Shown here piece by piece: positions 16,777 to 28,117 of a DNA stretch of 64,000 bases. Every line of letters begins with the position of its first letter. The stretch's first letter is position 1. Below the pieces are notes generated by a model. The model did not search any database, was not told where the DNA came from, and worked only from the letters and a program-made list of their open reading frames with translations. Source of the stretch: Orlajensenia stereocauli (GTDB lineage Bacteria > Actinomycetota > Actinomycetes > Actinomycetales > Microbacteriaceae); assembly GCF_039548895.1 (NCBI RefSeq), contig NZ_JBCLVG010000001.1; one strand, 5' to 3'. The position numbers and the translations under genes are program-made.

Positions 16777-17990
16777 GCTCCGCCTCGCCGAGCTGGGACG
16801 ACGCCCGCGCTCGCGCCGTCTCCCTGGGGGCCGAGCGGATGCTGCCCTCTCGGCCCGCAGCCATCAGCGAGGCCGTCGGCCTCACATCAGCCGCTGACGC
16901 CCACGCCGTCGTCTCTCTGCCCATCGCCGACATCAGCGCCATGGACGGCTGGGCGATCGCCGGCGACGGCCCCTGGCGCGTCGGCGAGCCGGTGCGAATG
17001 GGCGCGGACACTCCCAGCGAGGAGCTTCGACCGGGCCTGGCTCGACCCGTGACGACAGGGGCGGTCGTCCCTCCCGGCGCCAGAGCCGTACTGCGCAGCG
17101 AGCACGGAGCCACGGAGCGCGACCCGGCAGGCGCCGAGTTGCTGTCGCTGAACGGTTCCGGTCGAGCCGCGAGTGACCAGCCAGCCGGCCGTCACATCCG
17201 GAGGGCCGGTGAGGAGATCACCGCGGGCGAGCTGCTGTGGGCTGCCGGCACGATCCTCACCCCGGCCCACGTGGCCTTCGGGGCCGTCGCGGGACTCGAC
17301 ACCCTGGAGGTGCGCCCGCTCGCCCGCGCTCGGCTCGTCGTGACCGGCGACGAGGTGATCACCGTCGGGGCTCCTCGCCGAGGCGAGGTGCGCGACGCCT
17401 TCACACCCGTCTTCTCGAGCCTGCTTCCGATGCTCGGCCTGTCGCTGCACTCCGGTCATCACGCGAGTGACTCCCACGCCGCCGTGTCCGAGGCCCTGCA
17501 GCATCCCGACGAGGCCGAGCTCGTCATCACGACGGGGGGAACGTCCCGCGGCTCGGGTGACTGGGTGCGCCATGCCGTCGAGGACTCCGGGGGAGTCATC
17601 GTCGTCGACGGCGTGCGGATGCGGCCGGGTCATCCCGTGCTCCTGGCGCGTCTGGCCGACGGCCGGCCCCTGCTCGCGCTCCCCGGCAACCCGCTCGCGG
17701 CACTGGTGTGCCTGCTGAGCTTCGCGCCGGCCCTCGTGGCAGGGATGACAGGGGGAGCGCTCTCGCAGCTCGAGCCTCTGCTGGAGCTCGACGTGGAACC
17801 GATCGAGCACGACACCCGCATCATCCCGTTCCACCGCGAGAACGGTCGGGCCGTCGCCACCTCGTGGCGCGGCTCGGCGATGCTGCGTGGCCTGTCGGAG
17901 GCCGAGGGCCTCGCCGTCGTCGCGCCTCAGGACGCACCGGCTCCGACCCTGATGCTGCCGCTGCCGTGGGCGCTGGCCGCGCGCCGCTGA
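16773..17990 (+). CDS. moeA: Molybdopterin molybdenumtransferase MoeA
   Basis: A 405-residue MoeA/Gephyrin-E type protein that inserts molybdate into adenylylated molybdopterin. Family features are LPIADISAMDGWAI, PVTTGAVVPPGA, the MoCF domain with VVTGDEVI and VITTGGTSRGSGDWV, and PLLALPGNPLAALV. The start is the GTG at 16773, which overlaps the stop of the DUF6457-like gene. The last gene of the rpsP-led run, it is convergent with the nitrate electron-transfer gene, with 10 bases between stops. Confidence 0.94.
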   Translation: MSSASPSWDDARARAVSLGAERMLPSRPAAISEAVGLTSAADAHAVVSLPIADISAMDGWAIAGDGPWRVGEPVRMGADTPSEELRPGLARPVTTGAVVPPGARAVLRSEHGATERDPAGAELLSLNGSGRAASDQPAGRHIRRAGEEITAGELLWAAGTILTPAHVAFGAVAGLDTLEVRPLARARLVVTGDEVITVGAPRRGEVRDAFTPVFSSLLPMLGLSLHSGHHASDSHAAVSEALQHPDEAELVITTGGTSRGSGDWVRHAVEDSGGVIVVDGVRMRPGHPVLLARLADGRPLLALPGNPLAALVCLLSFAPALVAGMTGGALSQLEPLLELDVEPIEHDTRIIPFHRENGRAVATSWRGSAMLRGLSEAEGLAVVAPQDAPAPTLMLPLPWALAARR

Positions 17991-18000
17991 CGCCCCGAGC

Positions 18001-19613
18001 TCAGACCGTGGCCGACGCCGCGCCGCCCGTCGCCTCGAGGTGAACCAACAGGTCGGCGATTCGGCCCTTGCAGCCGCCGCATCCGGTGCCGGCTCGGGTG
18101 TCCTTGCCGATGCAGTCGACGGTCGTGTTGCCGCACGCGGCCGAGTCGGCGATGTGCGCCACGGTGACGCCGTTGCACCAGCACACTGTGGCGCCCGGTG
18201 CGAAGGCGTCGCTGTCGAGCGACGGCGTGTAGTCGGGGCCGTCGAAGCGCAGCAGCACCGAGCGGTCGGCCGGGAGCTCGGCTCCCCGCTCGTGGAGCAG
18301 CGTGAGCTCGGCCGCCGTGCGCGGCATCCCGACGCAGACGAACGCCGTGAGCACGCCGCCGCGCGTGACGAGCTTGACGTAGCTGCCGTTCTCGGGGTCT
18401 GCCCACTGCGCGACGCGCTGCGGCCCGCGCGGGTCGACGAGGTCGTCGGCGTACTGCGGATCCCACGGCTCGGCCGCGACGTCTCCGACGGCGACGACGT
18501 CGATGCCCTCGGCCTTGAGCATGACGAGGGCGTCGCGTTCGACCGGAGCGGCCGAGTCGACGGGCAGAGCCGAAGCCTCGGCCCTCAGCTGCGCGGCCAG
18601 CCAGGCGGCCTGACGCCACCCCGGACCGATCAGCCCGGTCGGGGCGCCGGGCAGCACGGCGAGTTCCGCGGAGACGGCTGTGCGCGGCACGACGTGGGCG
18701 CAGTCGCCGATCGCTGAGATGGCAGGGTCGCTCCAGCTGCGGAGGTCCGCGTCGACCACGATGCCGGCCGCCGTGCGGAGACCGGCGAGGGTGGCCAGTT
18801 CGGTGCGGGCTCCCACGCCGCAGGAGAGCACGAGCAGGTCGCCGCGGATCTGCTTGCCGTCGGCCGTGATGAGGGCGTCGAAGCTGCGGTCTCCGTTCTC
18901 GTGCTCGTGGAAGCTCACGGCCTCCGCCCGGCTGTGCTCCACGACGCTCACGCCGGCGCGACGCAGGGCAGCCTGCAGCACGCGGCCGCCGCCCCTGTCG
19001 AGATTGCGCGGCATGGGGATGTCGCCGTGGTGCACCACGCAGGCCTCGGCTCCTGCCTGCGTCGCGGCCAGCGCCAGCTCGAGTCCGAGCACGCCGGCAC
19101 CCAGCACCACGATGCGGCCACCAGCCCGCACGGTTCGCGAGATGCGCTCGGCGTCGGCGACGTCGCGCAGCACGGTGATGCCGGTAGGCAGTTCGTCGTC
19201 ACGGCCGACGAGGGCCGGCCCGTACTTCTCCAGGTGCGCCAGGTCGCGGCGCGGCTTCGCGACACCGTCGAGTGTCGGGATGTTCGCGCGGGCGCCCGTG
19301 GCCAGCACGAGCCTGTCGTAGCCGACGCGTTCACCGGTGTCGAGGACGACCTCGGCCGCCTCGGTGTCGATGGCGGAGGCGGTCGTGCCGGTGAGCAACC
19401 TGACGCCGGATGCCGCGGCGCCGGCCCTGTCGGCGACGATGATGCTCTCCAGGTCGGTGCGGCCGACGGCGAGCTCTGCCACGAGAACTCGGTTGTAGGC
19501 ATCCGTCGTCTCGGCGCCGATCACGCTCAGCTCGACGGAACCGTCGCGCACTGACTGGAGCATCTCGTCGACGAAGCGGGACCCGACGGGGCCGTAGCCG
19601 ATCAGCACGACCC

Positions 19614-19617
<4 letters not shown>
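18001..19617 (-). CDS. nasB: FAD/NAD(P)H oxidoreductase with C-terminal 2Fe-2S domain (nitrate reductase electron donor)
   Basis: A 538-residue protein built like the N-terminal half of NirB. It has an FAD-binding site (VVLIGYGPVGSRF, residues about 3-15), an NAD-binding site (IVVLGAGVLGLELALAAT, about 165-182) and a second FAD motif (ISAIGDCAHV). The C-terminus carries a BFD-like 2Fe-2S domain with CWCNG and GCGGC. The siroheme domain of NirB is absent, so it should pass electrons from NAD(P)H to the nitrate reductase next door, as NasB-type subunits do. The GTG start at 19615-19617 overlaps the nasA stop. The symbol is by analogy with other NasB proteins. Confidence 0.85.
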
Positions 19618-21752
<2,135 letters not shown>

Positions 21753-21765
21753 GGAGTCCTCTGCG

Positions 21766-23205
21766 TCAGATGCGGTGGGTGGCGAGCGCTGAACCGCGGC
21801 GCACGTACACGGTATACGTGACGGCGAGCAGCACGACGTAGGCGGCGACGAAGCCGTAGAAGGCGTTGGCGTAGCCGCCGGAGGTCGCCTGCGACAGGTT
21901 GAGGATCTGCGGCACGAGGAAGCCGCCGTAGGCGCCGATCGCCGAGATCAGGCCCAGGGCCGCTGCGGCCTTCCGCTGGGTCGTGATGCTGGGGCCTCCG
22001 TGTGCTGCGCCGGCCCTGGCCGCGAACACCGTCGGGATCATCCTGTAGGTGGCACCGTTTCCGACGCCGGTGGCGACGAAGAGCAGCAGGAAGCAGCCGA
22101 GGAAGATCCAGAAGTTGCCGAGGGGCAGAGTCCAGACCACGAGCATGGCACCGGCGGCCATGACGGCGAATGCCGTCATGGTGATGCGCGCGCCGCCGAA
22201 CCTGTCGGCGAGGCGTCCACCGTACGGTCGGGCGAGCGAACCGACGAGAGCCCCGAGGAAGGCCAGGGAGATGGCCGCCCCACCGACGGCGAAGGTGGAG
22301 AACTCGGGGAACTGGTCGGCGATGAGCTTGGGGAAGACGCTGGCGAAGCCGATGAACGAGCCGAAGGTGCCGATGTAGAGCAGCGCGAGCAGCCAGAGGT
22401 GTGGTTCGCGGAGGGCCGCGGCGGACCCCGCGAAGTCGGCCTTCGCCGACGACAGGTTGTCCATGTAGCGGTACGCGCCGAGCATCGCGAGCAGGATGAG
22501 GGGCACCCACACCCAGCCGGCGAGCGGCAGGTTGAGGGCGGCCCCTGCTCCGATCGTGATGACGATCGGAACGACGAACTGGGCGACGGATGCTCCCAGG
22601 TTGCCGCCGGCCGCATTCAGGCCGAGCGCCCAGCCCTTCTCCCGCTGCGGGTAGAAGTAGGTGATGTTCGACATCGAGCTGGCGAAGTTGCCTCCGCCGA
22701 ATCCGGCGAGGGCGGCGACTACGAGGAGGACGCCGAACGGGGTGTCCGGGTTGCCGACGACCGTCGCGAGGGCGATGGTCGGAAGCAGCAGGAGACCGGC
22801 CGAGATGATGGTCCAGGTGCGGCCGCCCACCTTGGCGACGACGAAGGAGTACGGGAAGCGCAGGGTGGCGCCGACCAGGCTCGGGATCGAGATGAGCCAG
22901 AAGATCTCTCCGGTGCTCAGGGTGAACCCGGCTGCCGGAAGCGCGACCACGACGATGCTCCAGAGCTGCCACACCACGAAGCCCAGGAACTCGGCGAAGA
23001 TCGACCACTGCAGGTTGCGGCGAGCGATCGGGCGTCCTGGTCCCGTCCACTGGGCGTCGTCCTCGGGGTTCCAGTTGTCGATCCATCGCCCCGGGCGATG
23101 GACCAGCTCCGACGAGCCGGTGCCGGTGGCGGGGCCGGTGTCCGTGCCGGAGTGGATCCCGGTGGGACCGTCGGTGGGGGCGGTTCCTGTCACTGTGCTC
23201 GTCAT
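21766..23205 (-). CDS. narK: NarK-type nitrate/nitrite transporter (MFS)
   Basis: A 479-residue major facilitator with about twelve membrane helices after a soluble N-terminal stretch of about 60 residues rich in Thr and Gly. Nitrate-porter features are GFGGGNFASSMSNITYFYP and the second signature around GVGNGATYRMIPTVFA. It imports nitrate for NasA and may export nitrite. The ATG at 23203-23205 was chosen because GGGAG lies 7 bases upstream; a further in-frame ATG exists 21 bases earlier. First gene of the narK-nasA-nasB operon, with a promoter of the shared 43-bp type. Confidence 0.93.
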   Translation of the reverse strand: MTSTVTGTAPTDGPTGIHSGTDTGPATGTGSSELVHRPGRWIDNWNPEDDAQWTGPGRPIARRNLQWSIFAEFLGFVVWQLWSIVVVALPAAGFTLSTGEIFWLISIPSLVGATLRFPYSFVVAKVGGRTWTIISAGLLLLPTIALATVVGNPDTPFGVLLVVAALAGFGGGNFASSMSNITYFYPQREKGWALGLNAAGGNLGASVAQFVVPIVITIGAGAALNLPLAGWVWVPLILLAMLGAYRYMDNLSSAKADFAGSAAALREPHLWLLALLYIGTFGSFIGFASVFPKLIADQFPEFSTFAVGGAAISLAFLGALVGSLARPYGGRLADRFGGARITMTAFAVMAAGAMLVVWTLPLGNFWIFLGCFLLLFVATGVGNGATYRMIPTVFAARAGAAHGGPSITTQRKAAAALGLISAIGAYGGFLVPQILNLSQATSGGYANAFYGFVAAYVVLLAVTYTVYVRRGSALATHRI

Positions 23206-23256
23206 GGTGATCTCCCGAAGTCTCAAGGCGACGAGGCTCCCCGGCCTCGTGTCTCG

Positions 23257-23299
23257 ACGCTAACGAGCGCGTGTTTCCGCAGTCCGTGCCGGGTGTAAA
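23257..23299 (-). promoter_or_regulatory. Shared nitrate-regulon promoter, narK copy
   Basis: Read on the minus strand: TTTAC (23295-23299), 17 bases, GAAAC (23273-23277), 10 bases, TAGCGT (23257-23262, -10 element). A leader of 51 bases follows to the narK ATG. The sub-blocks ACACC, GACTG and GAAACAC also match the nirD copy in register. Likely the site of a GlnR/NnaR-type activator covering the -35 region. Confidence 0.72.
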
Positions 23300-23309
23300 C
23301 CCTGCGATA

Positions 23310-23350
23310 CCGGGTTCTCACCGCGCACGGATGCTGCTGTGAGAACCGGG
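23310..23350. terminator. Inverted repeat between nnaR and narK
   Basis: Two 12-base arms (23310-23321 and 23339-23350) match at 11 of 12 positions around a 17-base loop. It follows the nnaR stop on the minus strand and precedes the narK promoter. It could be the nnaR terminator, though no T-run is present, or an operator. Confidence 0.4.
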
Positions 23351-23386
23351 CCGCGCGGGAGCAGGGCCGAGCGCCGGTGTCGGGCG

Positions 23387-24517
23387 TCAGACGTCGAGCC
23401 TGTACCCGCGCTTGACGACTGTCGCGATGAGGCCCGGCGTCTTCAGCAGCTGACGCAGCCTGCTCATCGATACCTCGACGGCGTGCTCGTCGGGAGTGCC
23501 CGGCAGCAGCCCGGCGAGGAAGTCGCGTGTCACGACTGATCCGTTCGCGGCGACTAGGGCCCTGAGCAGTACGAGAGCCGTCGGTGCGAGCGGGATGCGG
23601 CCGGCGGGCAGGTCGACGACGGTTCCGCGCAGCTCGAGAACGCCATGGCGCGTGGTGACGCGCTGGATGCGGTTCTGCTCCAGGTGCTCGCACACCAGCC
23701 TGATCAGGGCGCCCATCCTGAACCGTTCGGGCTGGATGGGCTCGATTCCGGCCGCGATCAGCGGCGCGGCCGTCACGGGGCCGACGGCAGCGGCCACGAC
23801 GGGACCGCGCAGGGCGTCGACGAGCTGATCGAGCATGCCCATCTCCTCGGCACCGTGGAACAGGGCGTTCACCGCGGGCGCGCTGGTGAAGGTGACGCAG
23901 TCGAGCTGGGCCGCGCAGACGGCTTCGATGAGCCTCCGCACCCGGTCGTCGTTCTGCTCCGGCGGGGTCCAGCGATAGGGGGCGACGGTGAGCACGTCGG
24001 CGTGCACGTCGCGCAGGCGGTCGAGCTGGGCGGCGTCGAGGAAGCCGTGCATCTGGACGGCGATGGTGAGACCGGTCGGATACTCGTCGAGCACCATGCC
24101 GACGAGGGACTCCGTCGTCTCCTGGGGGCTCATGCCGGCGTCGTTGAGTCCGGCCGCGCGGATGCCGCCTCGAGCCTTGGGGCCGCGCACCAGGATGGCC
24201 GTCGACTCGAGGGCCTCGGTGAGCTCGTGTCCGAGACCGGCCGTGTCGGCCACCTCGAACCAGCGACGGATGCCGTACGCAGTCGTCGCGAGCAGCACGT
24301 CGGGCTTCGCGGCGATGATGGCGCGGGTGTCGGCGATGACCGGCTCGTCGAGGTGGGCGTTGGTGATCTTGAGCGTCGGCGCGTGGGTGACGACGGCGCC
24401 GCGGCGCTCGAGCGCCTCGATGAGGTCGGCAGAACGGCGGTCGCTGGTCACGCCGATGCGGAAGCCCGTCAGCTGGTCCGGGCGGAACCCGGGAACCGCG
24501 TCGGGGGCGTCCGGCAT
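23387..24517 (-). CDS. nnaR: HemD-like / winged-helix regulator of nitrate assimilation (NnaR type)
   Basis: A 376-residue two-domain protein. Residues about 15-270 resemble uroporphyrinogen-III synthase (GFRIGVTSDRRSADLIEALERRG, then CVTFTSAPAVNALF). Residues about 285-376 form an OmpR/PhoB-type DNA-binding domain (PLAPTALVLLRALVAANG, VSMSRLRQLLKTPGLIATVVKRGYRLDV). This architecture is that of NnaR, an activator of nitrite/nitrate assimilation described in Streptomyces and mycobacteria that acts with GlnR. Here it is the last gene of nirB-cobA-nnaR. Whether the HemD part is catalytic or senses a tetrapyrrole is unknown. The start overlaps the cobA stop (TGATG). Confidence 0.87.
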   Translation of the reverse strand: MPDAPDAVPGFRPDQLTGFRIGVTSDRRSADLIEALERRGAVVTHAPTLKITNAHLDEPVIADTRAIIAAKPDVLLATTAYGIRRWFEVADTAGLGHELTEALESTAILVRGPKARGGIRAAGLNDAGMSPQETTESLVGMVLDEYPTGLTIAVQMHGFLDAAQLDRLRDVHADVLTVAPYRWTPPEQNDDRVRRLIEAVCAAQLDCVTFTSAPAVNALFHGAEEMGMLDQLVDALRGPVVAAAVGPVTAAPLIAAGIEPIQPERFRMGALIRLVCEHLEQNRIQRVTTRHGVLELRGTVVDLPAGRIPLAPTALVLLRALVAANGSVVTRDFLAGLLPGTPDEHAVEVSMSRLRQLLKTPGLIATVVKRGYRLDV

Positions 24518-25308
24518 CAGCCGAGCACCGAGAGTCGGCCGGCGCGATCCATCATCTCCGCGGCGGTCAGGTCGCCGGTGTGGGCGAGACGAACGACCTC
24601 GCCCACCACGAGCACGGCGGGGGAGGAGACGTCGGATCGGATGGCCACGCTGACGATGCTACCGAGGTCGGCGATGGTGGTGCGCTGGTCGGGGCTGAAG
24701 CCGCGCTCGATGATGGCCACGGGCATCTCGGGGCACATTCCCTGTCGGAGCAGACCGGCGCTGAAGTGGGGAAGAGTGTTGACCCCCATGAGCACGACGA
24801 TGGTGCTGCCCAGGCCGGCGAGGTGGAGCAGCTCGTCGTCGGAGAGCGGTGCGTGGCCGGAGACGACCGTGAACATACGGCTGACACCGCGGTGCGTGAG
24901 CGGGATGCCCGCCGCCGCCGGCACGGCGATCGCACTGCTCACCCCCGAGATGACGGTGACCGGGATCCCGGCACGGTGGCAGGCGAGCACCTCTTCGCTT
25001 CCGCGCCCGAAGACGTAGACGTCGCCGCCCTTGAGGCGCACGACGTCCGATCCGGCGAGGGCGTGCTCGACGATGAGCTCCTCGATGCCCGTCTGCGAGA
25101 CCGGATGATGGCCCGGGGTCTTGCCGACGTCGATGAGCACGGCGCCGGGGGCGAGAGACGCCAGACGAGTGTGGGGAGCGAGCCTGTCGTAGAGGACGAC
25201 GTCGGCTGTCCGCAGGGCCTCGACGGCGCCGACGGTGAGCAGCTCCTCGCTGCCGGGGCCGCCGCCCACGAGGGTGACGCGGCCCGGCGATGCTGCGGCA
25301 TCCGCCAT
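24517..25308 (-). CDS. cobA: Uroporphyrinogen-III C-methyltransferase
   Basis: A 263-residue SAM-dependent methyltransferase making precorrin-2, the first step toward siroheme. Motifs are VTLVGGGPGSEELLT at the N-terminus, DVVLYDRL, VRLKGGDVYVFGRGSEE, GVSSAIAVPAAAGIPLTHRG and TIVVLMGV. There is no fused CysG dehydrogenase/ferrochelatase half. It lies one base after nirB and overlaps nnaR, so its product feeds the siroheme of NirB made from the same mRNA. Confidence 0.94.
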   Translation of the reverse strand: MADAAASPGRVTLVGGGPGSEELLTVGAVEALRTADVVLYDRLAPHTRLASLAPGAVLIDVGKTPGHHPVSQTGIEELIVEHALAGSDVVRLKGGDVYVFGRGSEEVLACHRAGIPVTVISGVSSAIAVPAAAGIPLTHRGVSRMFTVVSGHAPLSDDELLHLAGLGSTIVVLMGVNTLPHFSAGLLRQGMCPEMPVAIIERGFSPDQRTTIADLGSIVSVAIRSDVSSPAVLVVGEVVRLAHTGDLTAAEMMDRAGRLSVLG

Positions 25309-25309
25309 G

Positions 25310-27895
25310 TCACTCTCCTCGGATCGGAATGCGCGGGCCGCTGAGCACGACCCGTTCCGAGGCTACTTCGTCTGCGCGGGCCGGGCGCGCCTGACCACGT
25401 TCCATGACGCGCGAGACGCTCGGGTCCGGCGTGTTCGGCGCGTTCACGAAGCTGCGGAATCGTCGCAGCCTCTCGGGGTCGGCCAGGGTAGCGGCCCACT
25501 CGTCCTCGTAGCCGTCGATGTGCTTGGCCATGGCCGCCTCGAGTTCGTCGGCCAGGCCGAGCGAGTCGTTCACCACGACGTCGTAGACGTGCTCGAGTCC
25601 GCCCTCGATCTCCTCCATCCAGCGTGCTGTGCGCTGCAGTCGATCGGCCGTGCGGATGTAGTACATCATGTAGCGGTCGATGTACTTGATGAGCGTCTCG
25701 TCGTCGAGATCGCTCACGAGCAGCTGGGCGTGGGACGGCTGGAAGCCGCCGTTGCCGCCGACGTACATGTTCCAGCCCTTCTCCGTCGCGATGATGCCGA
25801 CGTCCTTCCCGCGGGCCTCCGCACACTCGCGGGCGCAGCCCGAGACGCCGAACTTGAACTTGTGCGGGGCGCGCAGGCCGCGGTAGCGCAATTCGAGCTC
25901 GACGGCCATGCCGACGGCATCCTGCACCCCGTAGCGGCACCAGGTCGATCCGACGCAGCTCTTCACGTTGCGCAGCGCCTTGCCGTAGGCCTGACCGGAC
26001 TCGAAGCCGGCGTCGACGAGCCTGCGCCAGATCTCGGGGAGCTGATCGAGACGCGCGCCGAACATGTCGATGCGCTGGCCGCCGGTGATCTTCGTGTACA
26101 GGCCGTACTCGGTGGCCACTGCAGCGATCACGCCGAGCTTCTCGGGGGTGATCTCGCCGCCCGGGATGCGCGGGACGACCGAGTAGGTGCCGTCCTTCTG
26201 CATGTTCGCCATCGCACGGTCGTTGGTGTCCTGCAGCGTTCCGCGACCGCCGTCGAGGATGTAGCCGTCGTTCTGGCTGGCCAGGATCGAGCCGACGACG
26301 GGCTTGCAGACGTCGCAGCCCCGGCCCGTTCCGAAGCGGCTGATGATCTCGTCGAAGGAGGTGAGGCCGTAGACGCGCACGGACTCGAACAGTTCCTGGC
26401 GCGAGAGTGCGAAGTGCTCGCACAGGGCGCGGGACACGGCGATGCCCGACTTCGACAACTCGCCCTCGAGGATCTTCTTGACCAACGGGACGCAGGACCC
26501 GCACTGTGTGCCGGCGCGTGAACAGGCCTTGAGTTCGCCCAGGTCGGTGCAGGCGTCTCCGTGTACGCCGTTGACCCAGTCCCGCACCGTCCCGGCTGCC
26601 ACGTTGTTGCAGGCGCACACGAGGGCCTCGGCAGGCAGTTCGTCGCCGGCCGGCGGTTCCATCCCCGCCGCGGACAGGTAGGCCGCAGGCTCGTTCGACA
26701 GCTCGCTGCCGAGCAGGGGGCGCAGCGACGCGTACGGCGATGCATCGCCGACGAAGATGCCGCCGAGCAGCGTCGTGGCGTCATCCGTCATCACGAGCTT
26801 CTGGTACAGCCCACGGGCAGGGTCGGCGTAGACGATCTCGAGGGCGTGCTCGGTGCGGGCGAGAGCGTCGCCGAAGCTCGCGACGTCGACGCCCGAGAGC
26901 TTGAGCTTGGTGGCGTCGTCGACGGTGGTGAACTCTGCCGCCCCTCCGAGCAGGCGGTCGGCGACGACCTCGGCCATCGCATTGGCCGGTGCGACCAGGC
27001 CAGTGCAGCGGCCGTCGAAGGAGGCGACCTCGCCGATGGCCCAGACCCGCGGATGCGATGACCGGCAGTCGGTTCCGATGGCCACACCCCCTCGGGGACC
27101 GAGTTCGAGGCCCGCCGCAGCTGCGAGCTCGTCGCGGGGGCTGATGCCGATGGCGAAGATCATGATGTCGACGTCGGCCGCCTGCCCGCTGGAGAACACG
27201 ACGCGGGTGACGGCGCCGTTCTCGTCGCTCTCGATGACTCGAGGGCGGGTGCCCAGGTGCAGGGCGATGCCCTGGCTCGAGATGATGCGTCCGAGGGCGC
27301 GCCCTGCGCCCTCGTCGAGCTGAGCCGACATGAGCCAGGATCCCGAGTGCACGACGGCGGCATCCGCACCCCGGCGCGCGAGGCCACCAGCGGCCTCGAG
27401 ACCGAGCAGTCCGCCGCCGGCGACGAGCACCCTCGCCGGGCGGCCGAGGGAGATCGCCAGCCTGTCGACCTCGGCGACCAGCCAGTCGACGTCGTCGATC
27501 GTGCGGTACACCCTGGCCAGCTCGGAACCCGGGATCTCGGGCACCGGCGCGCTCGAACCCGTGGCGAAGACCAGGTCGTCCCAGCCGATGGCGCGGCCGG
27601 ACGCCGTCGTGACAGTGCGGGCATCGAGGTCGATGCTGTCGGCGCGATCGCCGAGCAGCAGCGACACGTGATCGTCATCCCAGACGCTCGTCGGCTCCAG
27701 CGTGAGGTCCGTCGTTCCGTCGAGCCGTCTGCTCAGCGCCACGCGGTCGTAGGGCAGGTGAGGCTCCTCCGCCACGACGGTGACGTGAACCGTGCGCTCA
27801 TCGTCACGGGAGTGCAGGGCGTCGGCCAGACGGTGTGCGGCCGGGCCACCCCCGACGATGACCACTTCACGCGGCACGATTGCGTTCTCTGACAT
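25310..27895 (-). CDS. nirB: NAD(P)H-dependent nitrite reductase large subunit
   Basis: An 861-residue enzyme reducing nitrite to ammonium in the cytosol. In order: FAD domain (VVIVGGGPAAHRLADAL), NAD-binding domain (VLVAGGGLLGLEAAGGLA), two BFD-like 2Fe-2S modules (CACNN ... QCGSC near 420-480 and GCDVC near 545), and the siroheme/4Fe-4S domain with CVGSTWC and GCARECAEA. The ATG at 27893-27895 has GGGGAGG 5 bases upstream. nirD is not downstream but divergent, which is unusual. It begins the operon nirB-cobA-nnaR. Confidence 0.95.
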   Translation of the reverse strand: MSENAIVPREVVIVGGGPAAHRLADALHSRDDERTVHVTVVAEEPHLPYDRVALSRRLDGTTDLTLEPTSVWDDDHVSLLLGDRADSIDLDARTVTTASGRAIGWDDLVFATGSSAPVPEIPGSELARVYRTIDDVDWLVAEVDRLAISLGRPARVLVAGGGLLGLEAAGGLARRGADAAVVHSGSWLMSAQLDEGAGRALGRIISSQGIALHLGTRPRVIESDENGAVTRVVFSSGQAADVDIMIFAIGISPRDELAAAAGLELGPRGGVAIGTDCRSSHPRVWAIGEVASFDGRCTGLVAPANAMAEVVADRLLGGAAEFTTVDDATKLKLSGVDVASFGDALARTEHALEIVYADPARGLYQKLVMTDDATTLLGGIFVGDASPYASLRPLLGSELSNEPAAYLSAAGMEPPAGDELPAEALVCACNNVAAGTVRDWVNGVHGDACTDLGELKACSRAGTQCGSCVPLVKKILEGELSKSGIAVSRALCEHFALSRQELFESVRVYGLTSFDEIISRFGTGRGCDVCKPVVGSILASQNDGYILDGGRGTLQDTNDRAMANMQKDGTYSVVPRIPGGEITPEKLGVIAAVATEYGLYTKITGGQRIDMFGARLDQLPEIWRRLVDAGFESGQAYGKALRNVKSCVGSTWCRYGVQDAVGMAVELELRYRGLRAPHKFKFGVSGCARECAEARGKDVGIIATEKGWNMYVGGNGGFQPSHAQLLVSDLDDETLIKYIDRYMMYYIRTADRLQRTARWMEEIEGGLEHVYDVVVNDSLGLADELEAAMAKHIDGYEDEWAATLADPERLRRFRSFVNAPNTPDPSVSRVMERGQARPARADEVASERVVLSGPRIPIRGE

Positions 27896-27920
27896 GCGGA
27901 CCTCCCCAGCCTCAGACGAG

Positions 27921-27963
27921 AGCCTAGGAAGGCGCCGTTTCCCCGGAACGACCGCGATGTAAC
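27921..27963 (-). promoter_or_regulatory. Shared nitrate-regulon promoter, nirB copy
   Basis: Read on the minus strand: GTTAC (27959-27963), 17 bases, GAAAC (27937-27941), 10 bases, TAGGCT (27921-27926), then a 25-base leader to the nirB ATG. The geometry is identical to the other three copies. Confidence 0.72.
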
Positions 27964-28024
27964 CGCGAGCGAACGTTTCCCGCACCATGACAGAATCGCG
28001 GTGTGAGGTCTCTTTCACACAGAG

Positions 28025-28067
28025 GTAACACCGCGACGAGACTGGAGAAACACACGGTGCCTAGCGT
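28025..28067 (+). promoter_or_regulatory. Shared nitrate-regulon promoter, nirD copy
   Basis: GTAAC (28025-28029), 17 bases, GAAAC (28047-28051), 10 bases, TAGCGT (28062-28067). A 50-base leader reaches the ATG at 28118, almost the same as in narK (51 bases). It faces away from the nirB copy in the same intergenic region. Confidence 0.72.
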
Positions 28068-28117
28068 GAGTGGCACCAACCTTTTCGACGGCGGTGGCGC
28101 CGGTGGGGATGCGCACC

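Noticed and set aside
22000..23298. A 432-codon plus-strand frame opposite narK
   Set aside because: Highly charged Gly/Asp/Glu/Arg-rich translation with no domain; narK on the other strand has twelve membrane helices and conserved porter motifs.
23310..23350. Inverted repeat near narK as a fifth member of the nitrate promoter boxes
   Set aside because: It lacks the pentamer-N17-GAAAC-N10-TAGnnT geometry; a terminator of nnaR or an unrelated operator is as likely.
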